From NCBI RefSeq assembly GCF_004683885.1, contig NZ_CP038440.1:1088001-1152000 (forward strand): a DNA stretch of 64,000 nucleotides. Direction: 5' to 3'. Shown one piece after another: positions 1-8,067 of this stretch. The stretch is from Brevundimonas sp. MF30-B (GTDB lineage Bacteria; Pseudomonadota; Alphaproteobacteria; Caulobacterales; Caulobacteraceae). A program made the translations under genes and the position numbers. Position 1 is the first letter of the stretch; every line of letters begins with the position of its first letter. Under the pieces are notes generated by a model that was given only the letters and a program-made list of their open reading frames with translations, was not told the origin of the DNA and searched no databases.

Positions 1-367
1 GCAGGCCGCGGCCCGCTTCGCCAACATCCGCGCCGGGGTGGCCTGGTACGGGCGCCTGGCTCCCGCCGCGAACGCCACCGAGCAACAGCGCGAGGCCGGC
101 AAGCCGTGGCCCGTCGACATCGCCGCCGATCTCAAGGCGCCGGTGCTGGGCCTGTACGGCGAGGCCGATCAGGGCATTCCGCTGGACACCGTCGAGGCCA
201 TGCGCGCCGCCCTGCAACGCGCGGGCAAGACCGACAGCGAGATCGTGGTCTATCCGGCCGCCCCGCACGGCTTCCACGCCGACTATCGAGCCAGCTATCG
301 CGCGGCGGACGCCCAGGACGGCTGGAGCAAGCTGCTGGCCCTGTTCGAGGCGCGGCTCAAGGGCTGA
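1..367 (+). CDS. Dienelactone hydrolase family protein, C-terminal part (truncated by window edge)
   Basis: The reading frame is open from base 2 to the TGA at 365-367, so only the last ~121 residues are present and the true start lies outside the window. The fragment carries the C-terminal half of the alpha/beta-hydrolase fold of dienelactone hydrolases: the strand [14 protein letters not shown] holds the likely catalytic Asp, and PHGFHADYR holds the catalytic His. The Cys/Ser nucleophile must lie upstream. In characterised members the enzyme hydrolyses dienelactone-type cyclic esters; many relatives act on other small esters, so the substrate is unknown. The next gene is on the opposite strand and convergent. 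Confidence 0.85.
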   Translation, partial: QAAARFANIRAGVAWYGRLAPAANATEQQREAGKPWPVDIAADLKAPVLGLYGEADQGIPLDTVEAMRAALQRAGKTDSEIVVYPAAPHGFHADYRASYRAADAQDGWSKLLALFEARLKG

Positions 368-383
368 TTCGGCGAGGGCGGCG

Positions 384-617
384 TCAGTCCCAGCGGGTCG
401 AGACGCCGCCGCCTTCGTCCCATTCGCCGCCGGCGTCGAAGGCGTCGTCGAAAGTCAGCAGGCGGTCCAGGATGATGCCGGCCACGGCCCCCGCGACGGC
501 GACGCCGATCAGGGTGGCCAGGCTGGCGACCCCGACCTTTTCACTGCGGGTCAGGCGGCGACGGCCCGAGGCGTCGATGACGCGGTCGCGGCCGCGGGTC
601 AGGCGAGAGCGGGCCAT
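384..617 (-). CDS. Small single-pass membrane protein, coupled to peptide deformylase
   Basis: A 77-residue protein whose ATG (615-617) overlaps the TGA of the deformylase gene (617-619) as ATGA, so it is probably translated by reinitiation. The N-terminal ~27 residues are rich in Arg, residues ~28-50 (VGVASLATLIGVAVAGAVAG) form one membrane helix, and the tail is acidic and glycine rich. By the positive-inside rule the basic end would be cytoplasmic. A longer frame extends upstream to 893, but that part lies antisense inside def and is not credible. I do not recognise the family; its link to deformylase is by operon position only. Confidence 0.6.
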   Translation of the reverse strand: MARSRLTRGRDRVIDASGRRRLTRSEKVGVASLATLIGVAVAGAVAGIILDRLLTFDDAFDAGGEWDEGGGVSTRWD

Positions 618-1180
618 CAGGCGGCCATCCGCTCGCGAGCGACCTTCTTGCACTTGGCCGCCGCGCGTTCGCGCTTCAGGCGCGACAGGTGGTCGATGAA
701 CAGCACGCCGTTCAGGTGATCCATCTCGTGCTGGATGCAGACGGCGTAAAGGCCCTCGGCCTCCTCCTCGATCGTCTCGCCCTGATAGTTCAGATAGCGG
801 ATGCGCACGCGGGCTGGTCGCTCGACCTTGTCGAAATATTCGGGGATCGACAGGCAGCCTTCCTCGTAAGTGAACATCTCGTCGGACGACCACAGGATCT
901 CCGGATTGACGAAGTGACGCGGGTTGCGGCGCGCTTCGGCGTCCTCTCCCTCGGCCTCTTCGACGCCAGGCTTGTCGCCCAGGTCCATGACGATGACGCG
1001 CTTCAGCTCGCCGATCTGCACGGCGGCCAGGCCGATGCCGGGCGCGTCGTACATGGTGTCCAGCATGTCGTCCATGAGGGTGCGGACGGCGTCGTCGACG
1101 CCCTCCACCGGCTTGGACACCTGCTTCAGGATCGCCAGGTCGGCGGCGTTGTCGATGGTGAGGATGCGTTGGACGGCCAT
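617..1180 (-). CDS. def: Peptide deformylase
   Basis: Removes the N-formyl group from nascent polypeptides in the cytoplasm using a bound Fe/Zn ion. All three family motifs are present in the 187-residue product: [10 protein letters not shown] at ~48-57, EGCLSIP at ~107-113 with metal ligand Cys109, and QHEMDH at ~150-155 with metal ligands His151 and His155 and catalytic Glu152. An acidic insertion at ~68-88 makes it slightly longer than the E. coli enzyme. It is unusual in lacking a downstream fmt in the window; instead it is followed by a coupled small membrane protein. The ATG at 1180 gives the standard family N-terminus (MAVQRILTI). Confidence 0.97.
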   Translation of the reverse strand: MAVQRILTIDNAADLAILKQVSKPVEGVDDAVRTLMDDMLDTMYDAPGIGLAAVQIGELKRVIVMDLGDKPGVEEAEGEDAEARRNPRHFVNPEILWSSDEMFTYEEGCLSIPEYFDKVERPARVRIRYLNYQGETIEEEAEGLYAVCIQHEMDHLNGVLFIDHLSRLKRERAAAKCKKVARERMAA

Positions 1181-1237
1181 GACCGCGAGGTAGGACGCCG
1201 GACCCTCTCGGTCAAGATTTCCCAGCGTCGCGCTGGG

Positions 1238-1642
1238 TTAATCCTGAGGCGGCGGCAGAAGGCGCGGGCGACGTTCGTCGTCGATGGCGACGTAGGTGAA
1301 GACCCCCTCGGTGACCCGCACGAGTTCAGAGCCCGTCTGGTTGCGCGACCGCTTCCAGGCCTCGACATGGACGCGGATCGAGGTGCGGCCCCGCTTGACC
1401 ACGCGGGCGTAGGTCGAGACCTCGTCGCCGACCGACACCGGCTGGTGGAACACCATGCCGTCCAAGGCGATGGTCACGCAGCGGCCTTCCGCGAGTTCGA
1501 ACGCCGGCGTGGCGCCCGCCAGGTCCATCTGGGCCAGCAGCCAGCCGCCGAAGATGTCGCCCTCGGGATTGGTGTCGGCGGGCATGGCGATGACACGCCC
1601 GACCAGCTGGCCTTCGGGATCGGAAGAGACGGGCTCGGTCAT
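1238..1642 (-). CDS. Acyl-CoA thioesterase, YciA-type hotdog fold
   Basis: A 134-residue single hotdog-domain protein, likely a cytoplasmic hexameric acyl-CoA thioester hydrolase. The characteristic stretch PADTNPEGDIFGGWLLAQMD (residues ~21-40) forms the start of the hotdog helix with the catalytic Asn/Asp region, followed by VTIALDGMVFHQPVSVGD and the conserved VEAWKRSR strand. The ATG overlaps the TGA of the preceding gene (ATGA, 1639-1642). YciA relatives act on a broad range of acyl-CoAs; substrate preference cannot be read from sequence. Confidence 0.9.
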   Translation of the reverse strand: MTEPVSSDPEGQLVGRVIAMPADTNPEGDIFGGWLLAQMDLAGATPAFELAEGRCVTIALDGMVFHQPVSVGDEVSTYARVVKRGRTSIRVHVEAWKRSRNQTGSELVRVTEGVFTYVAIDDERRPRLLPPPQD

Positions 1643-2223
1643 GGCTCGGGATCGGGCGTCGGCGACGGAGAGGGGAGGGCCGCCTTCTTGCGCGTCTGGC
1701 GCGGGGTGTCGACCGGTCTCAGCGTCAGAGTGGTGTCGGGCAGCAGCGCCTCGTGCTGGACCATGTCACGCCACAGGGCTCCGAGCTTGAGTGCAGAAGC
1801 AAGCGCTTCGCTCGCAGCCACGCCGCGTCGCGCCCGCAGCCAGGCGCATCCGGCCAGTGCTCCGGACGCCTGGACCAGTTCCGGCGTCTCGCGATGAACG
1901 GCCCCCAGGTCATCGCGAGACCCAAAGCGCCACCCGGCCTCACGCGGATGGTCCGCAGACAGTGCGAACTTCTGTTCGGGCGTGAGGGTCTCGGCGATGA
2001 AGGCCCAGTCCATGGCGCCCGGCGCGCGGCGATAGTGGCCTTGCGCGGTCGGCAGGCCGTGGCGCGCATAGACGGCGAGGGCGGCGCGCTCAACCTCCTC
2101 GAGGAGGTCGGCGAAGGCGTCGACCTCGGAGGGGGCCCGGTCCTGAGCCGCGATGAAGGGATCTCGCCCCGGATCTGCGTCCGCACGGCGCGATCCCAAC
2201 AAACGCGACAGCCAGCCGGCCAT
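1639..2223 (-). CDS. Conserved hypothetical protein
   Basis: A 194-residue soluble protein that I do not recognise. It lacks a signal peptide; the N-terminus MAGWLSRLLGSRR could be a short amphipathic helix. The middle (AMDWAFIAETLTPEQKFALS, then REAGWRFGSRDDLG) is mixed alpha/beta with several Trp and Phe residues, and the C-terminus ends in a basic then Pro-rich tail. The gene lies two bases from the polysaccharide-export gene on the same strand and overlaps the thioesterase by four bases, so it probably belongs to one transcript with both. Confidence 0.7.
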   Translation of the reverse strand: MAGWLSRLLGSRRADADPGRDPFIAAQDRAPSEVDAFADLLEEVERAALAVYARHGLPTAQGHYRRAPGAMDWAFIAETLTPEQKFALSADHPREAGWRFGSRDDLGAVHRETPELVQASGALAGCAWLRARRGVAASEALASALKLGALWRDMVQHEALLPDTTLTLRPVDTPRQTRKKAALPSPSPTPDPEP

Positions 2224-2225
2224 GG

Positions 2226-3398
2226 CTAGTCGAGATTCAGGGCGCTGGTGACAGAGATGTCGTAGATCACGCGGGTGAAGCTCTGCACGAACTCGAAGAA
2301 GGTGCGCGCCTCCGCCGCTCCGGCTCGGGAAACGTAAACCACGTCGTCGGGCCGAATCTCGAAGTTGGAGGCGATGAAGAAGCCCGACCCCTCAGCCAGG
2401 TTTAGCCGATAGACAACCGGCACGCCCCGCGGCGTCGGCGGCTGATCCACGCCCAGCGCTCGCGCGACCTCTGGACGCTCGAAACGGAAGACCAGCACCG
2501 AACGGGCGTTCGCCTGCTGGGGATTCAGCCCGCCCACGCGGCCGAGCGCTGTGGCCAAGGTCACTTCGCCCGCGCCCATCTCGGTTTCGCGGATGGCGTT
2601 CAGCGCCCCGAAGGTCGAGAAGCGGCGCGGCTGATAGCGCAGATTGATCTGGTCGCCAGCGCGCAGCCTCACATTCTCGTCGAAGGCGGTGGTGACCACC
2701 GCGAGCGGTGCGGTGAAGGTCTGCCCGTCCCGCTGGATGGCGACGACGACGTCCTCGGTCGGACGCGCCGTTCCCCCGGCGCCGGCGATCACGTCAAGGA
2801 TGCGGTCGGCGTTGACGGTGAGCGGTTGCCGACCGGGCTGCCGCACCTCGCCCAGAACGGTGACCGTGCTGGAGACCGGCTGCGCCACCGACACGACCAC
2901 CTGGGGATTGGCCACGCGGCCGATCAGGGCGCGCCGGATGGCGTCGGCGGCCTGGCCTGACGTCAGGCCTTGCACGTTGATGCGGCCGGCGAAGGGGACA
3001 GACACCTGTCCCGCGCGGTCGACCGTGAGGGGCGGCAGCGCCTGGTTGCCGGCCTGGACGCGGATGTTGCCGCCGCCGCCGCCCCCGAACAGAGCGCCTG
3101 AGGGTTCGAAGATGGATACGGCCAGCACGTCCCCGACGCCGATCAGGTCGGTTGGGGCGTCGCTGTCGGCCGACGCCAGCGTGCCCAAAAACTGCTGCGG
3201 GACAGCCTTGATGATTTCCGACGCCCGATAGTCCAGCGGCACGATCGCGTAGGAGCCCTGGGATTCAGGGGTCGTCGCACCCTGGTCGATCGCGCGGCCG
3301 GAAGGGCCATCCCGAGGCAGGGTCGAACAGCCGGCGAGCAGGGCGGTGATGGCGAGCAGGGCGGTGATGGCGAGCAGGGAAAGGGTCGAGCGCATCAT
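2226..3398 (-). CDS. Polysaccharide export lipoprotein, Wza/KpsD-like
   Basis: A 390-residue outer-membrane channel component for exopolysaccharide or capsule export. The signal peptide (MMRSTLSLLAITALLAITAL) ends at the lipobox LLAGC, with lipidated Cys24. It is followed by a Poly_export domain (~70-160, DLIGVGDVLAVSIFEPSGAL, then DRAGQVSVPFAGRINV) and SLBB-type beta-grasp domains (~165-340, VTVLGEVRQPGR, then IRPDDVVYVSRAG). The start is one of two adjacent ATGs at 3398/3395; a longer frame to 3941 runs antisense into the neighbouring glycosyltransferase and is rejected. The signal peptide is built from a tandem 18-bp repeat (see repeat entry). Two glycosyltransferases and kdsD lie upstream on the same strand. 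Confidence 0.9.
   Translation of the reverse strand: MMRSTLSLLAITALLAITALLAGCSTLPRDGPSGRAIDQGATTPESQGSYAIVPLDYRASEIIKAVPQQFLGTLASADSDAPTDLIGVGDVLAVSIFEPSGALFGGGGGGNIRVQAGNQALPPLTVDRAGQVSVPFAGRINVQGLTSGQAADAIRRALIGRVANPQVVVSVAQPVSSTVTVLGEVRQPGRQPLTVNADRILDVIAGAGGTARPTEDVVVAIQRDGQTFTAPLAVVTTAFDENVRLRAGDQINLRYQPRRFSTFGALNAIRETEMGAGEVTLATALGRVGGLNPQQANARSVLVFRFERPEVARALGVDQPPTPRGVPVVYRLNLAEGSGFFIASNFEIRPDDVVYVSRAGAAEARTFFEFVQSFTRVIYDISVTSALNLD
3333..3379. repeat. Tandem 18-bp repeat, 2.6 copies, inside a signal peptide
   Basis: The unit GGCGAGCAGGGCGGTGAT occurs at 3333-3350 and 3351-3368, with a further 11 bases at 3369-3379. On the coding strand it encodes a six-residue repeat of Leu-Leu-Ala-Ile-Thr-Ala in the hydrophobic core of the export lipoprotein's signal peptide. 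Copy-number change would stay in frame. Confidence 0.9.
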
Positions 3399-3445
3399 GG
3401 AGGCGGCGTCTCTCGTTAGGTCCGCTGGGCGCGGATGCGATTGAT

Positions 3446-4738
3446 TTACCGGGCTTTGCAGCCTGGGGCCAGAGGTTCGGCGGACCCCCCGCCCGAAAGG
3501 CCGACGCAGGCCGCGACGGCGGCGAAGTGCGCGGCCCATGTGGGAGCGACATAGGGCGCGGGCGCCGCAGGCCGCACGCGGGTGGCTGACTCTAGGGCGG
3601 CGATCCAGCCCGGTCCGTCCAGCGGGTCGATCAAAGCGGCGTCGGGCACGAGTTCCCGATGCGCCGGAATGTCCGACGCAATCAGCGGCACGCCCATGGC
3701 CGAAGCCTCGACTGCCGGGAGGTCGAAGCCTTCGACAGCGGAGGGCGCCAGAACCGCTCGTGCGCCCCGCATCAGCTCCGACAGAGCGCGGTCGGGCAGA
3801 TTGGCCGCCTGGTGCACAAGGCCTCGCAGCCTGGGGGACCGTTCGAGATGGTCCAGCACGGCTTCGTTCTCCCAGCCGTAGCGCCCGATCAGGACGAGGC
3901 GCGGAGCCTCGGCGCCCATCCGCTCCTCCAATCGACGCCACAGCGTCAGGAGGAAGGCCAAGTTCTTGCGCGCCTCGATCGTGCCCACATGGAGGAAGTA
4001 CGGCGGGGCGTCTTGCGAGGCTCCCGGCGACAGAAACACGGGCTCCAGTCCCAGGTGAGCTACCTGCACGGGCGGCGCGCGCAGGCCTTCGCTTGCCGCG
4101 AAGGCTTGAACTTCATGGCCGGTATAGGCGGAGTTGACCAAGATTTGGTCCGCATGGGTCAGGGCGTGCCGCACCCGGCGCTCATGCTTGGGCCCGTCTC
4201 CGGGACGGCAGAACTCAGGGTGGGTGACGGGGATCAAGTCGTGGATCATGATTACCGGCCGCACACCCCTAGCCTGCAGACCGGCCAAGATGTCGGGCGT
4301 GTTGAGGCTGGTGTGGCCGACGTTGAAATAGAGATCGCCGCCGGGCGTCTCGGCGCGGCGACGCGAACGGAAATACTGCTTCACCACCCTGAGGCGCGAA
4401 GGCTTGGCGTCGGTCGCCGGCGGTGAGCTGATGACCGAGGCGGCCGGGCGGTCGGGCGCGCGCACGGCGGCAAGCAAACGAGCCTCGTGCTCGGTCGGCG
4501 TCCGATCGAAGAAAGCGCCGCTCCACTGTTCGCGCATGCGTCTGGCGCAGGCCCTGAACCAATCGTCGTCGACCGCGACGAGCCGCTCGTCCAGGCAGCG
4601 AACCGCCCGCATTTCGACGTCGGGATGATCCAGCAGCCATTCGGCGTAGGCGAGGCAGACTCGGTCCACGCCGGTCGGCACGCGGCGTTCTGTCCGGCTC
4701 AGCAGCCGGCTGACGTCGAACAGGACGCGGACGCTCAC
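3446..4738 (-). CDS. Glycosyltransferase family 4
   Basis: A 430-residue GT-B glycosyltransferase of the GT4 type. The N-terminal half contains HDLIPVTHPEF, typical of the acceptor domain of mannosyltransferase-like enzymes. The C-terminal donor domain has the strand YFLHVGTIEARKN, the loop VLIGRYGWEN and the nucleotide-sugar signature EGFDLPAVEASAMGVPLIAS (E-x7-E). Its ATG overlaps the stop of the upstream glycosyltransferase (4735-4738, ATGA). It presumably adds a hexose to the undecaprenyl-linked repeat exported by the downstream Wza-like protein; the sugar is unknown. Confidence 0.92.
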   Translation of the reverse strand: MSVRVLFDVSRLLSRTERRVPTGVDRVCLAYAEWLLDHPDVEMRAVRCLDERLVAVDDDWFRACARRMREQWSGAFFDRTPTEHEARLLAAVRAPDRPAASVISSPPATDAKPSRLRVVKQYFRSRRRAETPGGDLYFNVGHTSLNTPDILAGLQARGVRPVIMIHDLIPVTHPEFCRPGDGPKHERRVRHALTHADQILVNSAYTGHEVQAFAASEGLRAPPVQVAHLGLEPVFLSPGASQDAPPYFLHVGTIEARKNLAFLLTLWRRLEERMGAEAPRLVLIGRYGWENEAVLDHLERSPRLRGLVHQAANLPDRALSELMRGARAVLAPSAVEGFDLPAVEASAMGVPLIASDIPAHRELVPDAALIDPLDGPGWIAALESATRVRPAAPAPYVAPTWAAHFAAVAACVGLSGGGSAEPLAPGCKAR

Positions 4739-6042
4739 AGCACCCCGACGCGGCTGTAGAGATCGCGCAGCCGATCCTGATAGGCGGCGGGCGTGAACCT
4801 GGCGGCCTGCACCAGGCCTCGCTCCACCAGGTCGTCACGCAGAGCTTCGTCGGAGTCCAGCGCCTGCAGGCCCCGCGTCATGGCCTGAACATCATAGGGA
4901 TCGACGCTCAGCGCCGCGTCGCCGGCCACCTCGGGCAGGGACCCGCCCGTCGAGGTCAGCACCGCGGTGGACAGGGCCATGGACTCCAGCACCGGCAGGC
5001 CGAAACCTTCGTAAAGCGAGGGGAAAAGCGTGGCCTTGGCGCCGCGGATCAGGCTGATCAGCATGGAAAAGGACATGTATTCGTACTGACGGATGCGGTC
5101 CGCCATCGGCCCGCCGTCGCGCTTGACCTGGTTCAGCAGCGCCGTCTCGGGCTCGTCCAGCCAGGCGCGGCCCCCGACGATCACCAGGGGCGTGGTCAGG
5201 CCCGACGCCAGATAGGCCTCCACGATGCGGCCTAGATTCTTCTTGGGCTCGATGGCGCCGAAGTGCAGGAAATAGTCCTTCCAGCCCAGGTTGAAGACGC
5301 CTTCAAGCTCCAGCGCCACCTCGGGCTGAGGACGGGAGGTCAGCCGTTCGGGCAGGTCCACGGCCTGATAGGTATTGGTGACCCGGTCCTCGGACACGCC
5401 CAGCAGGCGGATGACGTCCTGGCGCGTCGTTTCGGAAACAACGGCGATATGATCCGCCCGCGCCGCGATCTTGCGGCACAGGTCCATGTACTTGTCCTTG
5501 TTCTCCAGCGTCGTGTGCGGGAGGCGCAGCGGGATCAGGTCATGGATGGTGTAGAGATTGGGCACGCCCTTGGCGTACAGCGGCAGGGTCGCGGTCCAGT
5601 GCATGGCGCCGGGCGCCGGGGCCTCCGAGGTTGCGTCGAAGCGCACGGGCGTCTCGGTCCCGTAAGCTTGGAAAGCGCGGTGAGACACGGCGAACAGGTC
5701 GCGCGCCGCCCAGAAGTAGTCGGCGTCCGGCCGGCCGCCGCCCCGTGAAGGCCAGACAATCTCGCCTGACGGCAAGATCGGATGGGCGTCATGACCCATC
5801 CGGCTCATCCACGTACGCTTGAACCGCTCGAACCGCTTCTGCTTCGCCGGCGGACGGTCCGCGTCGGCTAGAAGGGCTTCGTTCAGGGTGTTGTTCTTGG
5901 ATCGCGAGGAGGGCGGGCCGTAGAGAACCTGGGTGCCCAGACCCAAGGCGCGGGCGTTGGGCAGCAGGTTGCGACCGTAGGTGGCGATGCCCGACCCCTT
6001 GGGCAGCGCGATGTTGAAGCCGTCGATGCAGATGGAGCTCAT
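4735..6042 (-). CDS. Glycosyltransferase family 4
   Basis: A 435-residue GT4 enzyme and the first gene of the glycosyltransferase pair. The N-terminus (CIDGFNIALPKGSGIATYGR) is the glycine-rich acceptor-domain loop, NLYTIHDLIPLRLP matches the same HDLIP motif as its neighbour, and the donor domain carries DYFLHFGAIEPKKNLGRIVE and EGFGLPVLESMALSTAVLTS with the E-x7-E pair. The shared motifs suggest that the two genes are distant paralogues acting successively on one polysaccharide. The start ATG at 6040-6042 agrees with the family N-terminus. Confidence 0.92.
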   Translation of the reverse strand: MSSICIDGFNIALPKGSGIATYGRNLLPNARALGLGTQVLYGPPSSRSKNNTLNEALLADADRPPAKQKRFERFKRTWMSRMGHDAHPILPSGEIVWPSRGGGRPDADYFWAARDLFAVSHRAFQAYGTETPVRFDATSEAPAPGAMHWTATLPLYAKGVPNLYTIHDLIPLRLPHTTLENKDKYMDLCRKIAARADHIAVVSETTRQDVIRLLGVSEDRVTNTYQAVDLPERLTSRPQPEVALELEGVFNLGWKDYFLHFGAIEPKKNLGRIVEAYLASGLTTPLVIVGGRAWLDEPETALLNQVKRDGGPMADRIRQYEYMSFSMLISLIRGAKATLFPSLYEGFGLPVLESMALSTAVLTSTGGSLPEVAGDAALSVDPYDVQAMTRGLQALDSDEALRDDLVERGLVQAARFTPAAYQDRLRDLYSRVGVL

Positions 6043-6124
6043 GAATCTCTTCGCGGCTTTGGAGCGGGCTTCGGGAAAGGGCGCGACGCCTAAAGGCGGC
6101 GACCGGTTGGGTCAACCGTGGCCG

Positions 6125-7120
6125 TCAGGAGACGTAGCCAGCCTGCATCAACTCGGCGATGTGGACGATCGCCACCGGGCGGCTGTCCTGCACGACGAAC
6201 AAATTGGCGATCTTGTTGGCCGCCAGCAGATCGACGACGTCGCTCATCCGGGCGTCGGGATCGACGATGATGGGGCTGCGGCTCATGATGTCCTCTGCCT
6301 TAAGGGACGTGATGTCCTGAGCGAAGGCGCGGCGGATGTCGCCGTCCGTGACGATCCCGGCCAGGGTCTGGTCAGGGTTCAGAACCGCGACCGCGCCCTT
6401 GCGGCCCTCTGTGATGGCGGAGACCACATCGGTGAACGGCGCGTGAAGCGGCACGCTGGCCGGGGCGGCGGCGTTGTCGCCCATCCATTCGCGAACGCTC
6501 TGCAGGCTCATGCCCAGCGAGCCGCCGGGGTGGTGCAGGCCGAACGCCTCGCGCGTGAACTCGCGGCGGTCCATCAGCACCATGGCCAGTGCATCGCCCA
6601 TGGCCAGAGTCATCAGCGTCGATGTGGTTGGCGCTAGGCCGTTGGGGCAGGCCTCCGCCACGCTCGGCATGGTCAGGCAGACCGCCGAGTTGCGCCCCAG
6701 GAAGCTGGAGGCGCGCTGGGTGATGCCGATCACAGGGATGCCGCTGCGCTGGCAGAACAGCAGCGGGTCGCGCAGTTCGCGGCTCTCGCCAGAGTTGGAG
6801 ATGGCCAGGAGCGTCGTGTCCGCGCGAAGCATGCCCAGATCGCCATGGCTCATCTCGGCGGGGTGGACGAAAAAGGCGTTGGTGCCGGTCGACGCCAAGG
6901 TGGCGGCGATCTTGTTGCCGATGTGTCCCGACTTGCCCATGCCGGTCACCACCACGTAGCCCGGTCGGCTGAGAATGATGTCGCAGGCCCGCGCGATGTT
7001 GACGTCAATGGCGCGCTCCAGCGCTGTGAGAGCGTCGATGTTCAAACGAACGACCTCGCGGGCGCGCTCGGTCATCCGGGCGATGTCCTCGGGGGGCGAC
7101 GCGGCGATGTCGAAACTCAT
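6125..7120 (-). CDS. kdsD: D-arabinose 5-phosphate isomerase, KdsD/KpsF type
   Basis: Interconverts ribulose 5-phosphate and arabinose 5-phosphate, the first step toward Kdo for lipid A core or capsule. The 331-residue protein has an SIS domain (~35-195: VVVTGMGKSGHIGNKIAATL, SHGDLGML, AISNSGESRELRDPL, LHHPGGSLG) and two CBS domains (~205-325: VTDGDIRRAF, IMSRSPIIV). The ATG at 7120 gives a standard-length enzyme; an upstream in-frame ATG at 7150 would add ten basic residues and is less likely. The position behind the glycosyltransferases suggests that it serves the same surface polysaccharide, although it could also supply LPS core. Confidence 0.93.
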   Translation of the reverse strand: MSFDIAASPPEDIARMTERAREVVRLNIDALTALERAIDVNIARACDIILSRPGYVVVTGMGKSGHIGNKIAATLASTGTNAFFVHPAEMSHGDLGMLRADTTLLAISNSGESRELRDPLLFCQRSGIPVIGITQRASSFLGRNSAVCLTMPSVAEACPNGLAPTTSTLMTLAMGDALAMVLMDRREFTREAFGLHHPGGSLGMSLQSVREWMGDNAAAPASVPLHAPFTDVVSAITEGRKGAVAVLNPDQTLAGIVTDGDIRRAFAQDITSLKAEDIMSRSPIIVDPDARMSDVVDLLAANKIANLFVVQDSRPVAIVHIAELMQAGYVS

Positions 7121-7293
7121 GGGGCGGGGCCTCGGCAGTGGTCGATGCATGGCAGATAGACCCTTGAAGCGGCTTGGCCAATGCCGCACGCCGGGCCAGC
7201 CGGCGCCGCAAATGCGAAGAAATGCGCGACGAGGGGTCAACTTTGCAGGCCCAAGGGCGTTAGGCTGGCCGGGGATCAAACAGAAGAACCGGA

Positions 7294-8067
7294 ATGCCGC
7301 CAGCGACCGCCATCGTCGAACCGTCCTCGGCCGGAGACCTGCCCGCACCGCCTTCGCGTCTGGCGCGGCCAGCGCTGTTCCTTGACCTGGACGGGGTGCT
7401 GGCGCCTATGGCGCCGACGCCGGACGCCGTGCTGCCCGACCCCCGGCGAACGGCGGTCTTGAAGGCGCTCGACGCCCGTCTGGCGGGCCGGCTGGCCATT
7501 GTCAGCGGGCGCACCCTGGCTGAGATCGACCGCATCGCCGACGGCGCCAGCCGATCGGCCTCGGGCGTGCATGGCCTGGAGCGGCGGCGACGCGACGGCT
7601 CGATCGTGCGCGGCGCGCCGGACGCGGGCGTGGCTGAGGCGCTGGCGGCCTTCCAGCAGTTCGCTGAGCGCGACGAGGGCTTGATCGTCGAGGACAAGGG
7701 CGTCTCGGCGGGTCTGCACTACCGCCAGGCGCCGGATCAGGCCGAGGCGGCCGCCGGCCTGGCAGACGACTTGGCCGGCCGCACCGGCCTGACGCTTCAG
7801 CCCGGCCATATGGTGCTGGAACTCAAGACGCCGGGTTCCGACAAGGGCACGGCGGTGACCGCCTTCATGGCCGAAGCGCCTTTCGCCGGGGCCATCCCGG
7901 TCATGCTGGGCGACGACCTGACCGACGAGCACGGCTTCGAAGCGGCGCAGCGACTGGGCGGCTTCGGCGTCCTGGTCGGGCCCGCGCGCGCCACGGCCGC
8001 CCGCTATCGACTGGACGGCGTGGACGCCGTCATGGACTGGCTTGAACGACTGGAGGTCGACGCATGA
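7294..8067 (+). CDS. otsB: Trehalose-6-phosphate phosphatase
   Basis: Dephosphorylates trehalose 6-phosphate to trehalose in the cytoplasm. The 257-residue HAD-superfamily protein has motif I ALFLDLDGVLAPM (~29-41, nucleophile and acid Asp pair), motif II in IVSGRTLAEI, a cap region, and the C-terminal motif MLGDDLTDEHGFEAA. The ATG at 7294 follows a purine stretch (AAGAACCGGA). It is the first gene of a tightly packed operon with a GH15 hydrolase (ATGA overlap at 8064-8067) and otsA, and is divergent from kdsD. Confidence 0.96.
   Translation: MPPATAIVEPSSAGDLPAPPSRLARPALFLDLDGVLAPMAPTPDAVLPDPRRTAVLKALDARLAGRLAIVSGRTLAEIDRIADGASRSASGVHGLERRRRDGSIVRGAPDAGVAEALAAFQQFAERDEGLIVEDKGVSAGLHYRQAPDQAEAAAGLADDLAGRTGLTLQPGHMVLELKTPGSDKGTAVTAFMAEAPFAGAIPVMLGDDLTDEHGFEAAQRLGGFGVLVGPARATAARYRLDGVDAVMDWLERLEVDA

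Noticed and set aside
384..893. 169-residue version of the small gene after def
   Set aside because: The first 92 residues would lie inside def in another phase; the ATGA-coupled start at 617 is much more likely.
3399..3941. N-terminal extension of the export lipoprotein frame
   Set aside because: It would run 180 residues into the upstream glycosyltransferase in another phase; the lipoprotein signal peptide begins at 3398.
7194..7270. GGCCAGCC/GGCTGGCC inverted repeat between kdsD and otsB
   Set aside because: Eight-base arms separated by 61 bp in GC-rich DNA are expected by chance; no riboswitch or operator features.
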